64,000 nt of DNA from a virus. The translations under genes were made by a program, and so were the position numbers. The notes below the pieces were generated by a model. That model was not told the DNA's origin, ran no database searches, and saw nothing but the letters and a program-made list of their open reading frames with translations. Positions 38,185-48,084 of the stretch are shown here, piece after piece; position 1 is the first letter of the stretch; each line of letters starts with the position of its first letter. The DNA lies in IMG/VR virus record IMGVR_UViG_3300023179_000038, positions 1 through 64,000 of that record; one strand, 5' to 3'.

Positions 38185-39031
38185 CTTTCAATAACTCCAG
38201 TGGTTTAATTTTTATGCTTCCTTCTTCCGCCTCAGAACATGCTTTTTGAATTGGACAAACCTTACATATCTTAGAATTTGATCTATATGTTTTTTGTGGA
38301 ATAGTTTGTTTTTCCCACGCACTTCTAACCAACCTCATCCAATCAAATGCTTGATCTAACCACTTTAAATAATGATTGTTTATTTTTACAGGTAAAACTA
38401 ACAACTCGTGATTATTTTTGTTTTCATAAATTATTACACCTTTATCTTTTTTCAAAATTTTCATGTACATAAGTAATTGCATTAGGTGTCCAGTTTTAGG
38501 TTTACGACTAACCTTTTTATATTCAAAGCCATCATTAGGCATTGTTTTTATTTCGCCAAGAATTGTTTCATTGTTATAATTTAACATAACATCGCCATAC
38601 CCACTGATTGGTGGATCTTGATATTTAATTTTAAACTCTAATGCTGGATGTATTTGTTTTTTATATTTGCTAGGCTCTGAATCAAATTCCATTCCCTCTT
38701 GCAATATGCCAGAATTCAGTATTGCATCTTGAATTCTATCGTGACCAAGAGTTCCTTGAGTTCTATTTGCCACCCCATATGCATCTGAGTTATCATAAAA
38801 TACTGCACCATCAAATGCTAGATACCAATATCTTGCACACTCTCCCGCCCCATAAACTATACTAGATGGGGCAAAGGTTGTCTTTTTTTGAAACTTTGGC
38901 TTAAGATTAGCAATATATCCAGATTGTATTTTTTCTGCCAACCCATCAGAAAAGGATAAGGACTCTGCTGATTGGTCAGCATTATTGTTTGAATCTTTTA
39001 ACATTATACTTTTTAATAAATTTTTTGTCAT
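38171..39031 (-). CDS. Cas4/RecB-like PD-(D/E)XK exonuclease
   Basis: 286 residues. Nuclease core His97, Asp147 (GYGDVML) and Glu160-x-Lys162 (GEIK), then a QLLMYM helix. Four cysteines, Cys65 (GECAR) and CKVCPIQKAC at the C terminus (256, 259, 265), fit an iron-sulfur cluster as in Cas4/AddB-type enzymes. Acts in recombination or end processing next to RuvC-like and RecA functions. No CRISPR genes are present. Confidence 0.82.
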   Translation of the reverse strand: MTKNLLKSIMLKDSNNNADQSAESLSFSDGLAEKIQSGYIANLKPKFQKKTTFAPSSIVYGAGECARYWYLAFDGAVFYDNSDAYGVANRTQGTLGHDRIQDAILNSGILQEGMEFDSEPSKYKKQIHPALEFKIKYQDPPISGYGDVMLNYNNETILGEIKTMPNDGFEYKKVSRKPKTGHLMQLLMYMKILKKDKGVIIYENKNNHELLVLPVKINNHYLKWLDQAFDWMRLVRSAWEKQTIPQKTYRSNSKICKVCPIQKACSEAEEGSIKIKPLELLKDEEL

Positions 39032-39065
39032 ATTAACTCGTCTCTATTACTATAAGTATAGCAGA

Positions 39066-39371
39066 TTAGCGTGTAATATATTTCAATGCAGACACTAGAT
39101 TGTTAAGTGATTCTGCTGCAGTGTAATAAAGGTTTTTTTTACCACGATCTGACTTGTCTACATTTGCCATCCAGGTTGCTTTAAAAGCCATCTTTGCTGC
39201 AATTGCTTGAAGTCTTACAATCTCTATGTGAACAACATTGATTGGAATATCTGGTTTAATAATAACCTTGGCAATAAATGTAAGAGCAGTAGTTAATTCT
39301 TCATCCTGCATATACTCTGCAATTTCAGACAAACCATTAACCATGCTTATAGTTGTTTCATTATTATCCAT
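39066..39371 (-). CDS. Hypothetical helical phage protein (101 aa)
   Basis: All-helical with LTFIAKVIIKPDIPINVVHIEIVRLQ followed by a basic K-S-D-R-G-K-K stretch. A pattern I associate with small proteins in phage replication regions, function unknown. Overlaps the oxygenase gene upstream by eight bases. Confidence 0.65.
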   Translation of the reverse strand: MDNNETTISMVNGLSEIAEYMQDEELTTALTFIAKVIIKPDIPINVVHIEIVRLQAIAAKMAFKATWMANVDKSDRGKKNLYYTAAESLNNLVSALKYITR

Positions 39372-40062
39372 TTAATCTCCCAAACGTATTGTTTATTTTA
39401 TTTTCTTTAAAATATTTATTTGTCATTTCATTAAGATATTTAACTCTTTCTTTTCGTGCTTCTTCATTTCTTGACTCTAGATTTAAATTGTAATAATCTT
39501 GTAAATTAGAAAAGTGACAAGTTAACATTTTTACTTTATCGTCAATATTAAACTTTTGTTTTTCTCTCCAATGCAAGATACCAGCCCCCCAAAAAACTAA
39601 TAAATCCATGTACTCTAAAACAAACTTTTCTCCTTCTACAAATATTGGCCAATCTATTGTTTTGTCTAATTGATAATCAAAAGTTATTTTTGAATAATAG
39701 TTATCAGAGTCATAATGAAATGGAAGTTCTGATGTATCGTTTTTTCCAAAATCTGCACCAGAATATTCTAAATAACTGTTGTGAGTCATTACAACCTCTT
39801 CTCCACAAAGATTAGAAGCAATATTTTCAAGTTTCTTTTTAATATGATCTGGATAAACTAACTCTATATGCATCCTACCAAGATTATTTAAAATAATTTT
39901 TTGATAAAACTCATTGTCTCCATTGTAAGATTTAGCAGAATTAATTACATTTTGCATTTCTTCTACATCAGATTCTGATAAAACATTTTTAATTATTTGT
40001 GCTTTAAAATTATTTTTTGCAGCAAAAGGCTTTGCGTATTTGTTTATATAATTGCTTTCCAT
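39364..40062 (-). CDS. 2OG-Fe(II) oxygenase-like protein (HYD)
   Basis: 232 residues from ATG 40062 after AGAGGAAAAATAAT. His116/Asp118 (PFHYDSD), His164 and Arg166 (ILHWRE). IDWPIFVEGEKFVLEYMD is shared with the next oxygenase (VVWPIFVENESFVLKNN), so the two are tandem paralogues of a second oxygenase subtype. Placed inside the recombination and replication block, away from the other cassettes. Confidence 0.72.
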   Translation of the reverse strand: MESNYINKYAKPFAAKNNFKAQIIKNVLSESDVEEMQNVINSAKSYNGDNEFYQKIILNNLGRMHIELVYPDHIKKKLENIASNLCGEEVVMTHNSYLEYSGADFGKNDTSELPFHYDSDNYYSKITFDYQLDKTIDWPIFVEGEKFVLEYMDLLVFWGAGILHWREKQKFNIDDKVKMLTCHFSNLQDYYNLNLESRNEEARKERVKYLNEMTNKYFKENKINNTFGRLNG

Positions 40063-40063
40063 A

Positions 40064-40609
40064 TTATTTTTCCTCTGTTTTAGCAAACTTAACTAATAAA
40101 ACTTTTTCAAAATCTGAATCAGACATTTTAATTATTGGTCTGTGATGATTTTGATTTACGGCATCAAAAACAACTGCTGAATTGTTTTTTAAAACAAAAC
40201 TTTCATTTTCTACAAATATTGGCCAAACAACATTTGTCTCTATGCAATAATCAATAATAACTGTATGAGACCCATGACCAGTATCTTTGTGAGGCATTAA
40301 CTTAGGATTTCCATACTTGTTCCTGTATTCTAGGTATGCCGTACTACCAACATAATGATAGTCAGTCCAGTTGTTTTCGATTACAATTTTTTTAAATTGA
40401 TCTAAGCATTCGTCTGATAGTGGTAAGTTTTGAATAAGAAGTCGACCTAAAGGTTTTATCCAAATTTTTAATGGATCTGTAATAGTTTTGTCATACCCTA
40501 TGTCTGTAAAATTCAAAGATTTAGAATAGTAATCAACTGAATCTTTTATTTCTTGAATACTTTTTTGGGTTAAGACATTTTCTACATACACATTATTAAA
40601 ATTAAACAT
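40064..40609 (-). CDS. 2OG-Fe(II) oxygenase-like protein (HKD)
   Basis: 181 residues. His107/Asp109 (MPHKDTGHGSH), His155/156 and Arg157 (NHHRP). WPIFVENESFVL links it to the gene at 39364. Good GAGGAG ribosome site. Intact ligands, so probably active; a DNA-base substrate is possible given the neighbours, but nothing shows it. Confidence 0.72.
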   Translation of the reverse strand: MFNFNNVYVENVLTQKSIQEIKDSVDYYSKSLNFTDIGYDKTITDPLKIWIKPLGRLLIQNLPLSDECLDQFKKIVIENNWTDYHYVGSTAYLEYRNKYGNPKLMPHKDTGHGSHTVIIDYCIETNVVWPIFVENESFVLKNNSAVVFDAVNQNHHRPIIKMSDSDFEKVLLVKFAKTEEK

Positions 40610-40633
40610 TTATGCTCCTCTTATTATACATAA

Positions 40634-40921
40634 TTATACACTATCTTCAACAATTTGTTCTAAAATACTCATCTCAATTATAGCAAGTCTGACTTTAGAA
40701 TTACCCTCGCCCATTACTACAACAATTGCTGGATCTTTGCCATTTTTTATAGCATCGGTTGTTGCCTTAGCCCATACTTCTTTGTTTAAAGTAAAAGACT
40801 TTCCAACCTCTTTAAAGTCTACAGTAAAATTTTCCCAAGATGCATCACCTTTATGTGTTCCACGTCCTGAGTTTTTATGCTGTTTAGCACCCATTCTTTT
40901 GCTTTCACTCTTCTCTGTCAT
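40634..40921 (-). CDS. Putative small PD-(D/E)XK-type nuclease (95 aa)
   Basis: KRMGAKQHKNSGRG, KGDASWENFTVDFKE, SFTLNKEVWAKATTDAI and PAIVVVMGEG follow the small Holliday-resolvase-like phage family (G-R-G, a mid-strand D-F-K-E, then an alternating strand). A motif-level assignment; the catalytic set is not certain. Overlaps the zinc protein gene upstream. Confidence 0.5.
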   Translation of the reverse strand: MTEKSESKRMGAKQHKNSGRGTHKGDASWENFTVDFKEVGKSFTLNKEVWAKATTDAIKNGKDPAIVVVMGEGNSKVRLAIIEMSILEQIVEDSV

Positions 40922-41093
40922 TTTTTTTCTTTGTCTTATATCCTATTTTAAAAAGTTGTATTTTAGATAAATGTTTATTAGAGCACATCCAAGAGGCTAT
41001 TCCTGTTTCCATGTAGACTCTAACAGTTTTAACTTCTTCGTTACAGTTTTTGCATGGAAACTTTCCTGGATATACACTAAACTTATTAGACAC
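40905..41093 (-). CDS. Zinc-binding protein (62 aa)
   Basis: CKNC near residue 14 and C-S-N-K-H near residue 37 give a C-x2-C...C-x3-H site; basic C terminus. Overlaps recA by eight bases. Unknown role in recombination. Confidence 0.6.
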   Translation of the reverse strand: MSNKFSVYPGKFPCKNCNEEVKTVRVYMETGIASWMCSNKHLSKIQLFKIGYKTKKKNDREE

Positions 41094-42099
41094 AACTTAA
41101 TCTATCTTTTAATTTATTTTGTAATTCTATGTCTTCTTTTATTTTATTTATAATTCCATCTCTTCCTTGTACCTTTGTACCGTCATCTAATTGATACCAT
41201 GCACCAGTTCTATTAAGAAGACCACTTGCTTCTGCGGTATCAACTAGATCGCCTATTACATCAACACCAAGATCATCACCCCTAAAATAAAAATCATACT
41301 CACCAGATTGGAAGCCTGGAGAAGTTTTTGAAAACTGTAATTCCCATCTAACTTTTCTGCCAATTTTTTCTTCAATTAATTTGTCTCCTACTTTAATTTT
41401 TCCTTTAATTGCTTGATTGTCTGATTCAGAAGAAAACAATTTTATAACACAAGATGAATAAAATTTTGTTGCTTGACCGCCAGATGGTTGCTGACTAGTG
41501 TACATTGCATTAATGTTATTTCTTGATTGTGAAATTAACACTAAGAGAGTTGGTTTTACTTTATTGTTTGCATAATTTAGCATTTTCCAAGCATTACTAA
41601 AGTCACGAGATTCTGCTCCAATTTGTTTTGTATTTTCTAGAGCCTTCATTTCATCTGTATCTTTTTCAAAATAAATTGCTGGTAGCATTGATGTAATAGA
41701 GTCAACTACAATTAAATCAACTCCAGCATTCATTAATCCAACACCAACATCAACCATATCGCTAATAGTTCTTGCCTGTGAGTAAATAAGTTTTTCTGGA
41801 TCTACCCCTAACTGTCTTGCCCAGTCTTCAGAATAAGACATTTCTGAGTCAATCCAAGCACAAATTTTTCCTTTCGCCTGTGCAAGTGCAATCATCTGAA
41901 GACACATTGATGACTTTGCAGAAGATTTGCTTCCCCAAATAAGAACTTGCCGACCATATGGAAGTCCACCACCAAGCGCTTTATTAAGACCAAAACTTGG
42001 CGTTGGCTGATATTCAAAATTTACACCAACCCCACTGCCCAAACGTTTTCTTAATTTTGGATCTAATTGTGCTAATACATCCTCTATGCTAACCGACAT
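41086..42099 (-). CDS. recA: RecA-type recombinase
   Basis: 337 residues. RecA core: FGLNKALGGGLPYGRQVLIWG, Walker A GSKSSAKS (56..63), IDSEMSYSEDWARQLG, IVVDSITSMLP (Walker B) and QSRNNINAMYTSQQPSGGQA. The Walker A lacks the usual Gly before Lys (Ala61), a departure from most RecA. Strand exchange in replication and repair. It overlaps dnaE by 11 bases. Confidence 0.92.
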   Translation of the reverse strand: MSVSIEDVLAQLDPKLRKRLGSGVGVNFEYQPTPSFGLNKALGGGLPYGRQVLIWGSKSSAKSSMCLQMIALAQAKGKICAWIDSEMSYSEDWARQLGVDPEKLIYSQARTISDMVDVGVGLMNAGVDLIVVDSITSMLPAIYFEKDTDEMKALENTKQIGAESRDFSNAWKMLNYANNKVKPTLLVLISQSRNNINAMYTSQQPSGGQATKFYSSCVIKLFSSESDNQAIKGKIKVGDKLIEEKIGRKVRWELQFSKTSPGFQSGEYDFYFRGDDLGVDVIGDLVDTAEASGLLNRTGAWYQLDDGTKVQGRDGIINKIKEDIELQNKLKDRLSCV

Positions 42100-45000
42100 T
42101 AATATCCTCCAGAATTATTGTTCCATCTTTTGTTTTACCAAAAGAAAATCTATAAGAATTTCCTTCTTGTACATGCATGTATGCTTTAGGAAATGATGTT
42201 GGAAATACAGTGACTGAGTGTAACTCTCTTGATGTATCTGCCAAAGTTAATGATGCCATTTTTTTCCCAGTCTTTGTAATCCTTGGTTTAAAAGAAACTA
42301 CAAACATTTCGTCTTCTTTATACGGCAATTGTTTATAACTTAAAAATTTAACCAATGCATTTGAAGATCCTTTTATTTCGTCCACAGGAATTGCAGAAAC
42401 AATCCTATTATCATTACAAAGAACCAAATAAGTGCGACCCGTCTCAATAGTGGTGTTTTCATCATCAAATATGCCCACAGACCCAGTTTTGTCCAAAATT
42501 TCAACTCTTGACCATCCTTTTCCTCTTTTAATTGACTTTATCATTCCCATTAAAATAAAAGATCCCTTTTCTTCAAAATCACAAACATCCTGAATAAAGG
42601 CATAATAGTGTGATGGAATCGTTATGTTAAATTCTGGAAGATTTAAATATTCATAAATATTTTGCTTAATCTCTTCATCGTTTCTCGGATTGTCTGGAAA
42701 AGTTGCTGCGCCAATTAAACGCATTGCTGCTAGTGCACGACTATTAACGCCACTACCCTTTGTAAATGTAAACTCTTCAAGTTCTTTATAAGATTTAAAT
42801 GGTCTTGCTTGTATATATTTACTTGCAATGTTATTTGATATATATTTTATATTGGTTAATCCAAACCTAATTCCTTTTCCTTCAATTTTAAAATCTAAAT
42901 CAGAATCATTAATGTGTGGAAGTTTAATAGATATACCCATACGTTTTGCTTCAATTAGATATTCTGTACGACCATCTTTATCTTTTTCATTTTTGAGAAG
43001 AGCAAACATAAATTCAAGTGGGTAATAATATTTTAGCCACGCCGTCCAATACGAGAGAGTAGAGTAAGCAACTGCGTGGCTCTTGTTAAACGAGTACCCC
43101 GCATGTGCTTCGAAATCATGCCATAGATCACGAGCCTGATTAGGAGTAATATAGGCAGAAGCACCAGCAATAAAACGTTCTTTATAAATGTCAAACTCTT
43201 TTGCATCTTTTTTCTTTCCAATAATTTTACGAACTTTGTCAGCATCAGACATTGACATTCCGCCTAAATGAACGCAAGCCTGCATAACCTGTTCTTGATA
43301 TAGGATACATCCATATGTATCATCGGTAAATTCTTTTAGGACTTGATGAATGTATGACACATTTTGTTTACCATGTTTACGAGCAATATAATCCTTACCA
43401 ATAGTATTCATGGCTCCTGGACGAACCAAAGCGTTAGAGGCTGCCAGTTCATCAAAATTCTTTACGCCCATTTTAACTAAAAGGTTTGTATATGGCGTTG
43501 CTTCACATTGAAATACACCCTTTGTATATCCATCGGAAAGCATTTCATAAACTTTTGAATCTTTCATATCAAGTGACAATAAGTCAATGTCTTTATAGTG
43601 ATTTTCTTTTATCATGGCAATTGTATCCTGGATTACACTTAAAGTTTTTAAACCAAGAGCATCAATTTTAATAAGACCAATTTTTTCAGCCTCTTCCATA
43701 TTAACTCCAACAACTGGGATCCTTTCGTCTGATCCAGGAGAAGATCGAGTTTCTAATGGAGCGTATTTAAATATTGGATTTTTACTAGTTACAACTCCAG
43801 CAGCATGAATACCAGTTCCCCTAATACGACCACGAAGTTGTTCTCCGTAAACTTCTACTTCTGGATATTTCTCTCTAAACCACTCTGTTGTTTTTGATCT
43901 ACAAAACTCATCCCAAGTATCAACTAATTTCAAAACCTTATTAACATCTGTTAATGGAATATCTAATATTCTTGCAACATCTCTTACAACACCCTTATCC
44001 TTAAACTCTAAAAAAGTTGCAATAGAAGCAACATGCCTATACTGCCTAACTAAATAATCCTTTACTTCATCACGACGTGTGTCTTGAATATCTGTATCAA
44101 TGTCAGGAAAATCATTGCGTTCTGGATTAATAAAACGGAAAAATAATAAACCATGCTCAATTGGATCAATAGTAGTAATTCCAAGTAGGTAACAAACTAA
44201 AGAGCCAGCAGATGATCCACGACCTGGACCTACAAGAATTCCTTCTTTCTTTGCCCAGTTAATCATATTGCTCACTACAAGGAAATATGGTGAAAATTTT
44301 TTGTTACGAATAACCTCTAACTCTTCATCAAGCCTTTGCTCATATATATCATTGCCAAGCCAATTACTATTAAGTCTATATTTTTCAAGACCTGCAAATG
44401 CTAGGCTTGCTAACTCTTGATCTGGATTTTTATATTGAACTGGAAGAAGGTTTAGTCCATCTTGAATGTTGTAATCTTCTACCGTATCTGCTAATAACAA
44501 TGTGTTTGAGTATATATCTTCTCTATCAATACCCTGTTTTTGCATATCGGATTTTATTTCTTCATAAGAAAGCAAATGAATATTAAATTTATTAAATGTA
44601 ATATCACGATCAACACCATAAAGATAATCAAGTCTTTCCATCATATCTTTTTTCTTTTTAGACTTTTCATATGATGACTCTTTATTAATTTTTGCATGTG
44701 TATTTAAAAGCAGTTTAAATTCTTGGATTTCTTTTTGAGAAGTATCTGAGTGGTGACAGTCTGGGGTTACTATGGCCTTTATTTTAAATTCATCTGCAAG
44801 TTCAAGCAAATAATTATTTATTTCTGCAGTATTGTGTGGCATTACTTCAATATAATAATCACTGCCAAAATTATCTTTAAACCATTTAATATATTTTTTA
44901 GCAATAGCAAACTCTTGCTCTTCTAATGCTTTAACTAAAACGCTACTTGGACATGCAGATGTTACTATAATTCCTTCTTTATATTTTTCTAATATTGCAA

Positions 45001-45376
45001 AATCAAATCTTGGCTTTTTAAAGAATCCATCAGTCCATGAAATTTCACTAATTTTATTTAAATTTTCCAAACCTTTTTGATTCTTGGCTAGAAGGATAAT
45101 ATGATTATAAACAAGATCTTGTTGACCTTCTCTTTCAGACTTATCTCTTTTATCAGATATGTCTGCACACATATATCCCTCTAGGCCTAGAATTGGCTTT
45201 ACACCTTTTGCTTTTGCAATGCGGTACAGTTCCCGATGCCCAGATAATGTTCCGTGATCCGTGATAGCCAATGCTGGCATACCAAGTTCAACTGCTCGGT
45301 CTATATATTCTTCTGGAGTAGCAACACCATCAAACAATGAGTAGTGAGTGTGTACGTGTAAGCCTACGTAACTCAT
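42089..45376 (-). CDS. dnaE: DNA polymerase III alpha subunit (C family)
   Basis: 1095 residues, close to full cellular length. N-terminal PHP domain with HVHTHYS (7..13), ITDHGTLSGH and the later metal-site histidines, so it may be an active proofreading domain. Polymerase: GRGSSAGSLVCYLLGI, the acid pair in PDIDTDIQD (about 420), then the finger and tau-binding-like parts. A phage carrying its own replicative polymerase of this family is seen in several actinophage groups. Starts one base after the ssDNA-binding gene. Confidence 0.95.
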   Translation of the reverse strand: MSYVGLHVHTHYSLFDGVATPEEYIDRAVELGMPALAITDHGTLSGHRELYRIAKAKGVKPILGLEGYMCADISDKRDKSEREGQQDLVYNHIILLAKNQKGLENLNKISEISWTDGFFKKPRFDFAILEKYKEGIIVTSACPSSVLVKALEEQEFAIAKKYIKWFKDNFGSDYYIEVMPHNTAEINNYLLELADEFKIKAIVTPDCHHSDTSQKEIQEFKLLLNTHAKINKESSYEKSKKKKDMMERLDYLYGVDRDITFNKFNIHLLSYEEIKSDMQKQGIDREDIYSNTLLLADTVEDYNIQDGLNLLPVQYKNPDQELASLAFAGLEKYRLNSNWLGNDIYEQRLDEELEVIRNKKFSPYFLVVSNMINWAKKEGILVGPGRGSSAGSLVCYLLGITTIDPIEHGLLFFRFINPERNDFPDIDTDIQDTRRDEVKDYLVRQYRHVASIATFLEFKDKGVVRDVARILDIPLTDVNKVLKLVDTWDEFCRSKTTEWFREKYPEVEVYGEQLRGRIRGTGIHAAGVVTSKNPIFKYAPLETRSSPGSDERIPVVGVNMEEAEKIGLIKIDALGLKTLSVIQDTIAMIKENHYKDIDLLSLDMKDSKVYEMLSDGYTKGVFQCEATPYTNLLVKMGVKNFDELAASNALVRPGAMNTIGKDYIARKHGKQNVSYIHQVLKEFTDDTYGCILYQEQVMQACVHLGGMSMSDADKVRKIIGKKKDAKEFDIYKERFIAGASAYITPNQARDLWHDFEAHAGYSFNKSHAVAYSTLSYWTAWLKYYYPLEFMFALLKNEKDKDGRTEYLIEAKRMGISIKLPHINDSDLDFKIEGKGIRFGLTNIKYISNNIASKYIQARPFKSYKELEEFTFTKGSGVNSRALAAMRLIGAATFPDNPRNDEEIKQNIYEYLNLPEFNITIPSHYYAFIQDVCDFEEKGSFILMGMIKSIKRGKGWSRVEILDKTGSVGIFDDENTTIETGRTYLVLCNDNRIVSAIPVDEIKGSSNALVKFLSYKQLPYKEDEMFVVSFKPRITKTGKKMASLTLADTSRELHSVTVFPTSFPKAYMHVQEGNSYRFSFGKTKDGTIILEDINVG

Positions 45377-45377
45377 C

Positions 45378-46034
45378 TTACCAATCTGCGTTGGTTGATG
45401 AAGTTATAGATGGAGTATCAAACCCCAAATAGAATGCCTCTTGTTCAGCATAAGGTATTTTCTTTAATGCTAACTCGAGTGGATAAGGTTTAATTTCTGA
45501 CCAATTAAATGGTTCTGTGTCTGGTGCACCTGGAATGGTTGTATAACTTGTTTCAGTACCTTGGCCATTACGCTTTACCTTCCATACTACATTTGATATG
45601 CTACCAGTTTCAAGTGCATACTCACGAATTGTGTTAAATGCTGACTGCTTGCTTACACCCATTGACCAAATAGCCACATATGGTGCTTCAATGCCATCAT
45701 CAACTAGAACGTTGCAATAAAAACGAAGACGTGCTCGCCAGCCAGCCTTTGGATCTTTTCTATGCATTTCTTCTGCCCAGTCACGACCTTCTGATTCCAT
45801 TGTGTCTACAGCCTTGCGTCTGTAATCTTTTGGATTTGTATGCTCTTTTACAACTAGAGCAAGACCACGATCTGGATTATAATTTGCTGAGTCTTCGTCT
45901 AATTCTTCAATAAAACGAATTTTTGCAGACTGGCCATCAGCAAGTTTTAGCCATCTTACTTTTGGTGAATTTTCATCATATTTTGGTTTATCGAGCAGGG
46001 CATTTATATTTTTTAGTCCCTTTACTACGCTCAT
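45378..46034 (-). CDS. Single-stranded DNA-binding protein (likely)
   Basis: 218 residues. KVRWLKLADGQSAKIRFIEELDED, KEHTNPKDYRRKA and a YPLELALKKIPYAEQEAFY end recall the gp32-like phage SSB family (basic aromatic OB core, acidic tail region). The ACIDIC C terminus is short. It is placed just upstream of dnaE, as expected. Confidence 0.65.
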   Translation of the reverse strand: MSVVKGLKNINALLDKPKYDENSPKVRWLKLADGQSAKIRFIEELDEDSANYNPDRGLALVVKEHTNPKDYRRKAVDTMESEGRDWAEEMHRKDPKAGWRARLRFYCNVLVDDGIEAPYVAIWSMGVSKQSAFNTIREYALETGSISNVVWKVKRNGQGTETSYTTIPGAPDTEPFNWSEIKPYPLELALKKIPYAEQEAFYLGFDTPSITSSTNADW

Positions 46035-47557
46035 ACTTTTTCTCCTTCGTTTATTATGTTATCTAGATATTTGTTTAAAGGAATTGATAAGTGTTTTTTG
46101 CTATCTATTTCTTTAACTATTTCAGTATATCGTACTTCTCCTTGTTTGTCAAGAAAACCTTTTATTTTATCTTTATTATAAAGTTCATTTCCAACATACA
46201 CAGTAATCCAATTTGACCAACTAAAAATTTTTCCTGGCGTATCAATGAAACTAGATAAAGAAATATCATTTACTCCTTCTTTTAATAACTTAGTTATTGT
46301 TTCTGGCATTTTATTGTTTATTGTAAAATTTTTCCAAAAATCTGTATTAGTTTTATTAGTTACATAATGTAAATATAAAAAGTCTAAAATATCTCTGTTT
46401 TTAGTTGACATTTTTTGATTATATTTTTGTACTATACTTAAATCTTTATTTATAAGATAAGTCTCAATGTCGTTGTCTAAAAATTTTTCAATTGCTCCTG
46501 TTGCATGAAGAATTGCAGTTCCTTCAAGAGGTTCAAAAAATCCTGCAGATAATCCAACAGCCAGGCAGTTTTTTATCCATGGATTAGAATAGTATCCAGA
46601 TTTAAACTTAAACTTGTTTACAATTTTTACATTTGAACCAAATTTTTTATTAATTTCTGCAATGGCTTGATCTTCTGATAAATATTTAGAATCATAAACA
46701 TATCCACAGCCCCATCGATGTTGTAATGGTGTCTTCCAATTCCAACCAAAATCCATTGCTATTGCTTCACTATATGGTTGTATTTTTTTCATATCCATAA
46801 AAAATGCTATTGCCGAATCGCAAGGAAGAGAATCTTGTGTATTTACCCACTCTGCATTGTAGTGCTTACCAATAAACATTCTTTTAAATCCAGTTGAATC
46901 AATTAAAAAATCACACAAGATAGTCTCTCCGTTAGCAATGACATACTCTATCTCATTATTTATATTTGTTGAAAATGAATCAACTACTGCATCAACTACC
47001 CTAATGCCACGCAAAACAGCATATTTGTTAAAAAACTGTACTAATTTTTTTGCATCAATATGCCAAGAATGAGCATCAGGAATAACATTACCATATTCGT
47101 TTATAACTGTTTGTAAATTAATTTTATCTAAGTTTGTATCTCTATCTATTGCATATGCAATGGTTGATGCAAAATCTTTCCTACTATCTATCTTAAACTG
47201 TTTATAATTATAATTTTCTAGAGTTTGTTTTGTCTTAGCCAAATGTTTAAAATATGATAGTGTCGATGTGTCTGTGTAATCACAGAATGGATGAAAATAT
47301 TTTTCTTTGTCTTTTCCCCAACCAACAAACATTAATCCATTTTTTACAGTTGCCCCAGTGTATTTAACAAACTCCTCAATTGGCAAATCAAGTTTTTTTA
47401 ATGTCTGGGCAAACACTGGAGTAGTTCCTTCTCCTGCTCCAAGAATACCAATTTTGCTGCTGTCAATAAGTGTGATATTCCATTCTGGATGTTTATGCTG
47501 AATCTGCAAAGCACTCATGTACCCTGCAGACCCACCACCGACAACAACTATTTTCAT
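46031..47557 (-). CDS. Flavin-dependent tryptophan halogenase
   Basis: 508 residues. FAD site GGGSAG (7..12) and GAGEGT (40..45), catalytic Lys72 in TGATVKNGLMFVGW (aligned to Lys79 of PrnA), DSTGFKR and GWNWKTPLQHRWGCGY, the W-x-W-x-x-P halogenase motif. These enzymes chlorinate or brominate tryptophan or an indole with FADH2, chloride and oxygen. Some cyanophages carry relatives. It lies in the replication block next to an AhpD-like gene, coupled by one base. Product unknown. Confidence 0.88.
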   Translation of the reverse strand: MKIVVVGGGSAGYMSALQIQHKHPEWNITLIDSSKIGILGAGEGTTPVFAQTLKKLDLPIEEFVKYTGATVKNGLMFVGWGKDKEKYFHPFCDYTDTSTLSYFKHLAKTKQTLENYNYKQFKIDSRKDFASTIAYAIDRDTNLDKINLQTVINEYGNVIPDAHSWHIDAKKLVQFFNKYAVLRGIRVVDAVVDSFSTNINNEIEYVIANGETILCDFLIDSTGFKRMFIGKHYNAEWVNTQDSLPCDSAIAFFMDMKKIQPYSEAIAMDFGWNWKTPLQHRWGCGYVYDSKYLSEDQAIAEINKKFGSNVKIVNKFKFKSGYYSNPWIKNCLAVGLSAGFFEPLEGTAILHATGAIEKFLDNDIETYLINKDLSIVQKYNQKMSTKNRDILDFLYLHYVTNKTNTDFWKNFTINNKMPETITKLLKEGVNDISLSSFIDTPGKIFSWSNWITVYVGNELYNKDKIKGFLDKQGEVRYTEIVKEIDSKKHLSIPLNKYLDNIINEGEKV

Positions 47558-48084
47558 TATTGATTAAAACCTCTTCTATCGTACCCAAATCTATTTATCA
47601 TCTCAGCGGACTCTGCCCATGTATCAGAATTTTCTTCTACTCCGTGACCTTCTACAATTCTGTTAAACATATTAAATGCTGCACAAACAACTATTGCTTC
47701 TTTTAACTGATATTCAGAAAATCCAGAATTTAGAACTGCTTCAACATGTGTGCTATTCAGGCTTGATGGCGCAATGGTCAAAATTTTTACATAATCTAAA
47801 ATACTCTTTAATTTATTTTCTTCATAGTTTCCACTGACTACATCTTCTAACTCTTTTTCGTCTGCACCAACTGAAATTGCAAACATTTTGTGCGATCCAG
47901 TACAAAACTTACATGAGTTTAATGATGATGTAAATGCTGCAATCAACTCTCTATCTTTTGGATCTAAATGTCCAGGCTCTCTTAGTATTTCCTGTGCAAA
48001 AGAAAGTAATGGCATAAACTTGTTTGGCTGTTGCATAAATACATCTGATATGGTTTGTCCGCTTGGAACTGATTGCAATAACAT
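47557..48084 (-). CDS. AhpD-like/carboxymuconolactone decarboxylase-fold protein
   Basis: 175 residues. CKFCTGSH (Cys58, Cys61, His65) is the redox motif of AhpD-type alkylhydroperoxidases; the rest is helical as expected. It could remove peroxide made by the halogenase or flavin enzymes. Its start overlaps none of its neighbours by more than a base, and it lies between halogenase and primase. Confidence 0.8.
   Translation of the reverse strand: MLLQSVPSGQTISDVFMQQPNKFMPLLSFAQEILREPGHLDPKDRELIAAFTSSLNSCKFCTGSHKMFAISVGADEKELEDVVSGNYEENKLKSILDYVKILTIAPSSLNSTHVEAVLNSGFSEYQLKEAIVVCAAFNMFNRIVEGHGVEENSDTWAESAEMINRFGYDRRGFNQ

Noticed and set aside
38171-39031. Cas4-like gene as sign of a CRISPR system
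   Set aside because: No repeat-spacer array or other cas gene is present in the window; phages often carry this nuclease alone for recombination.
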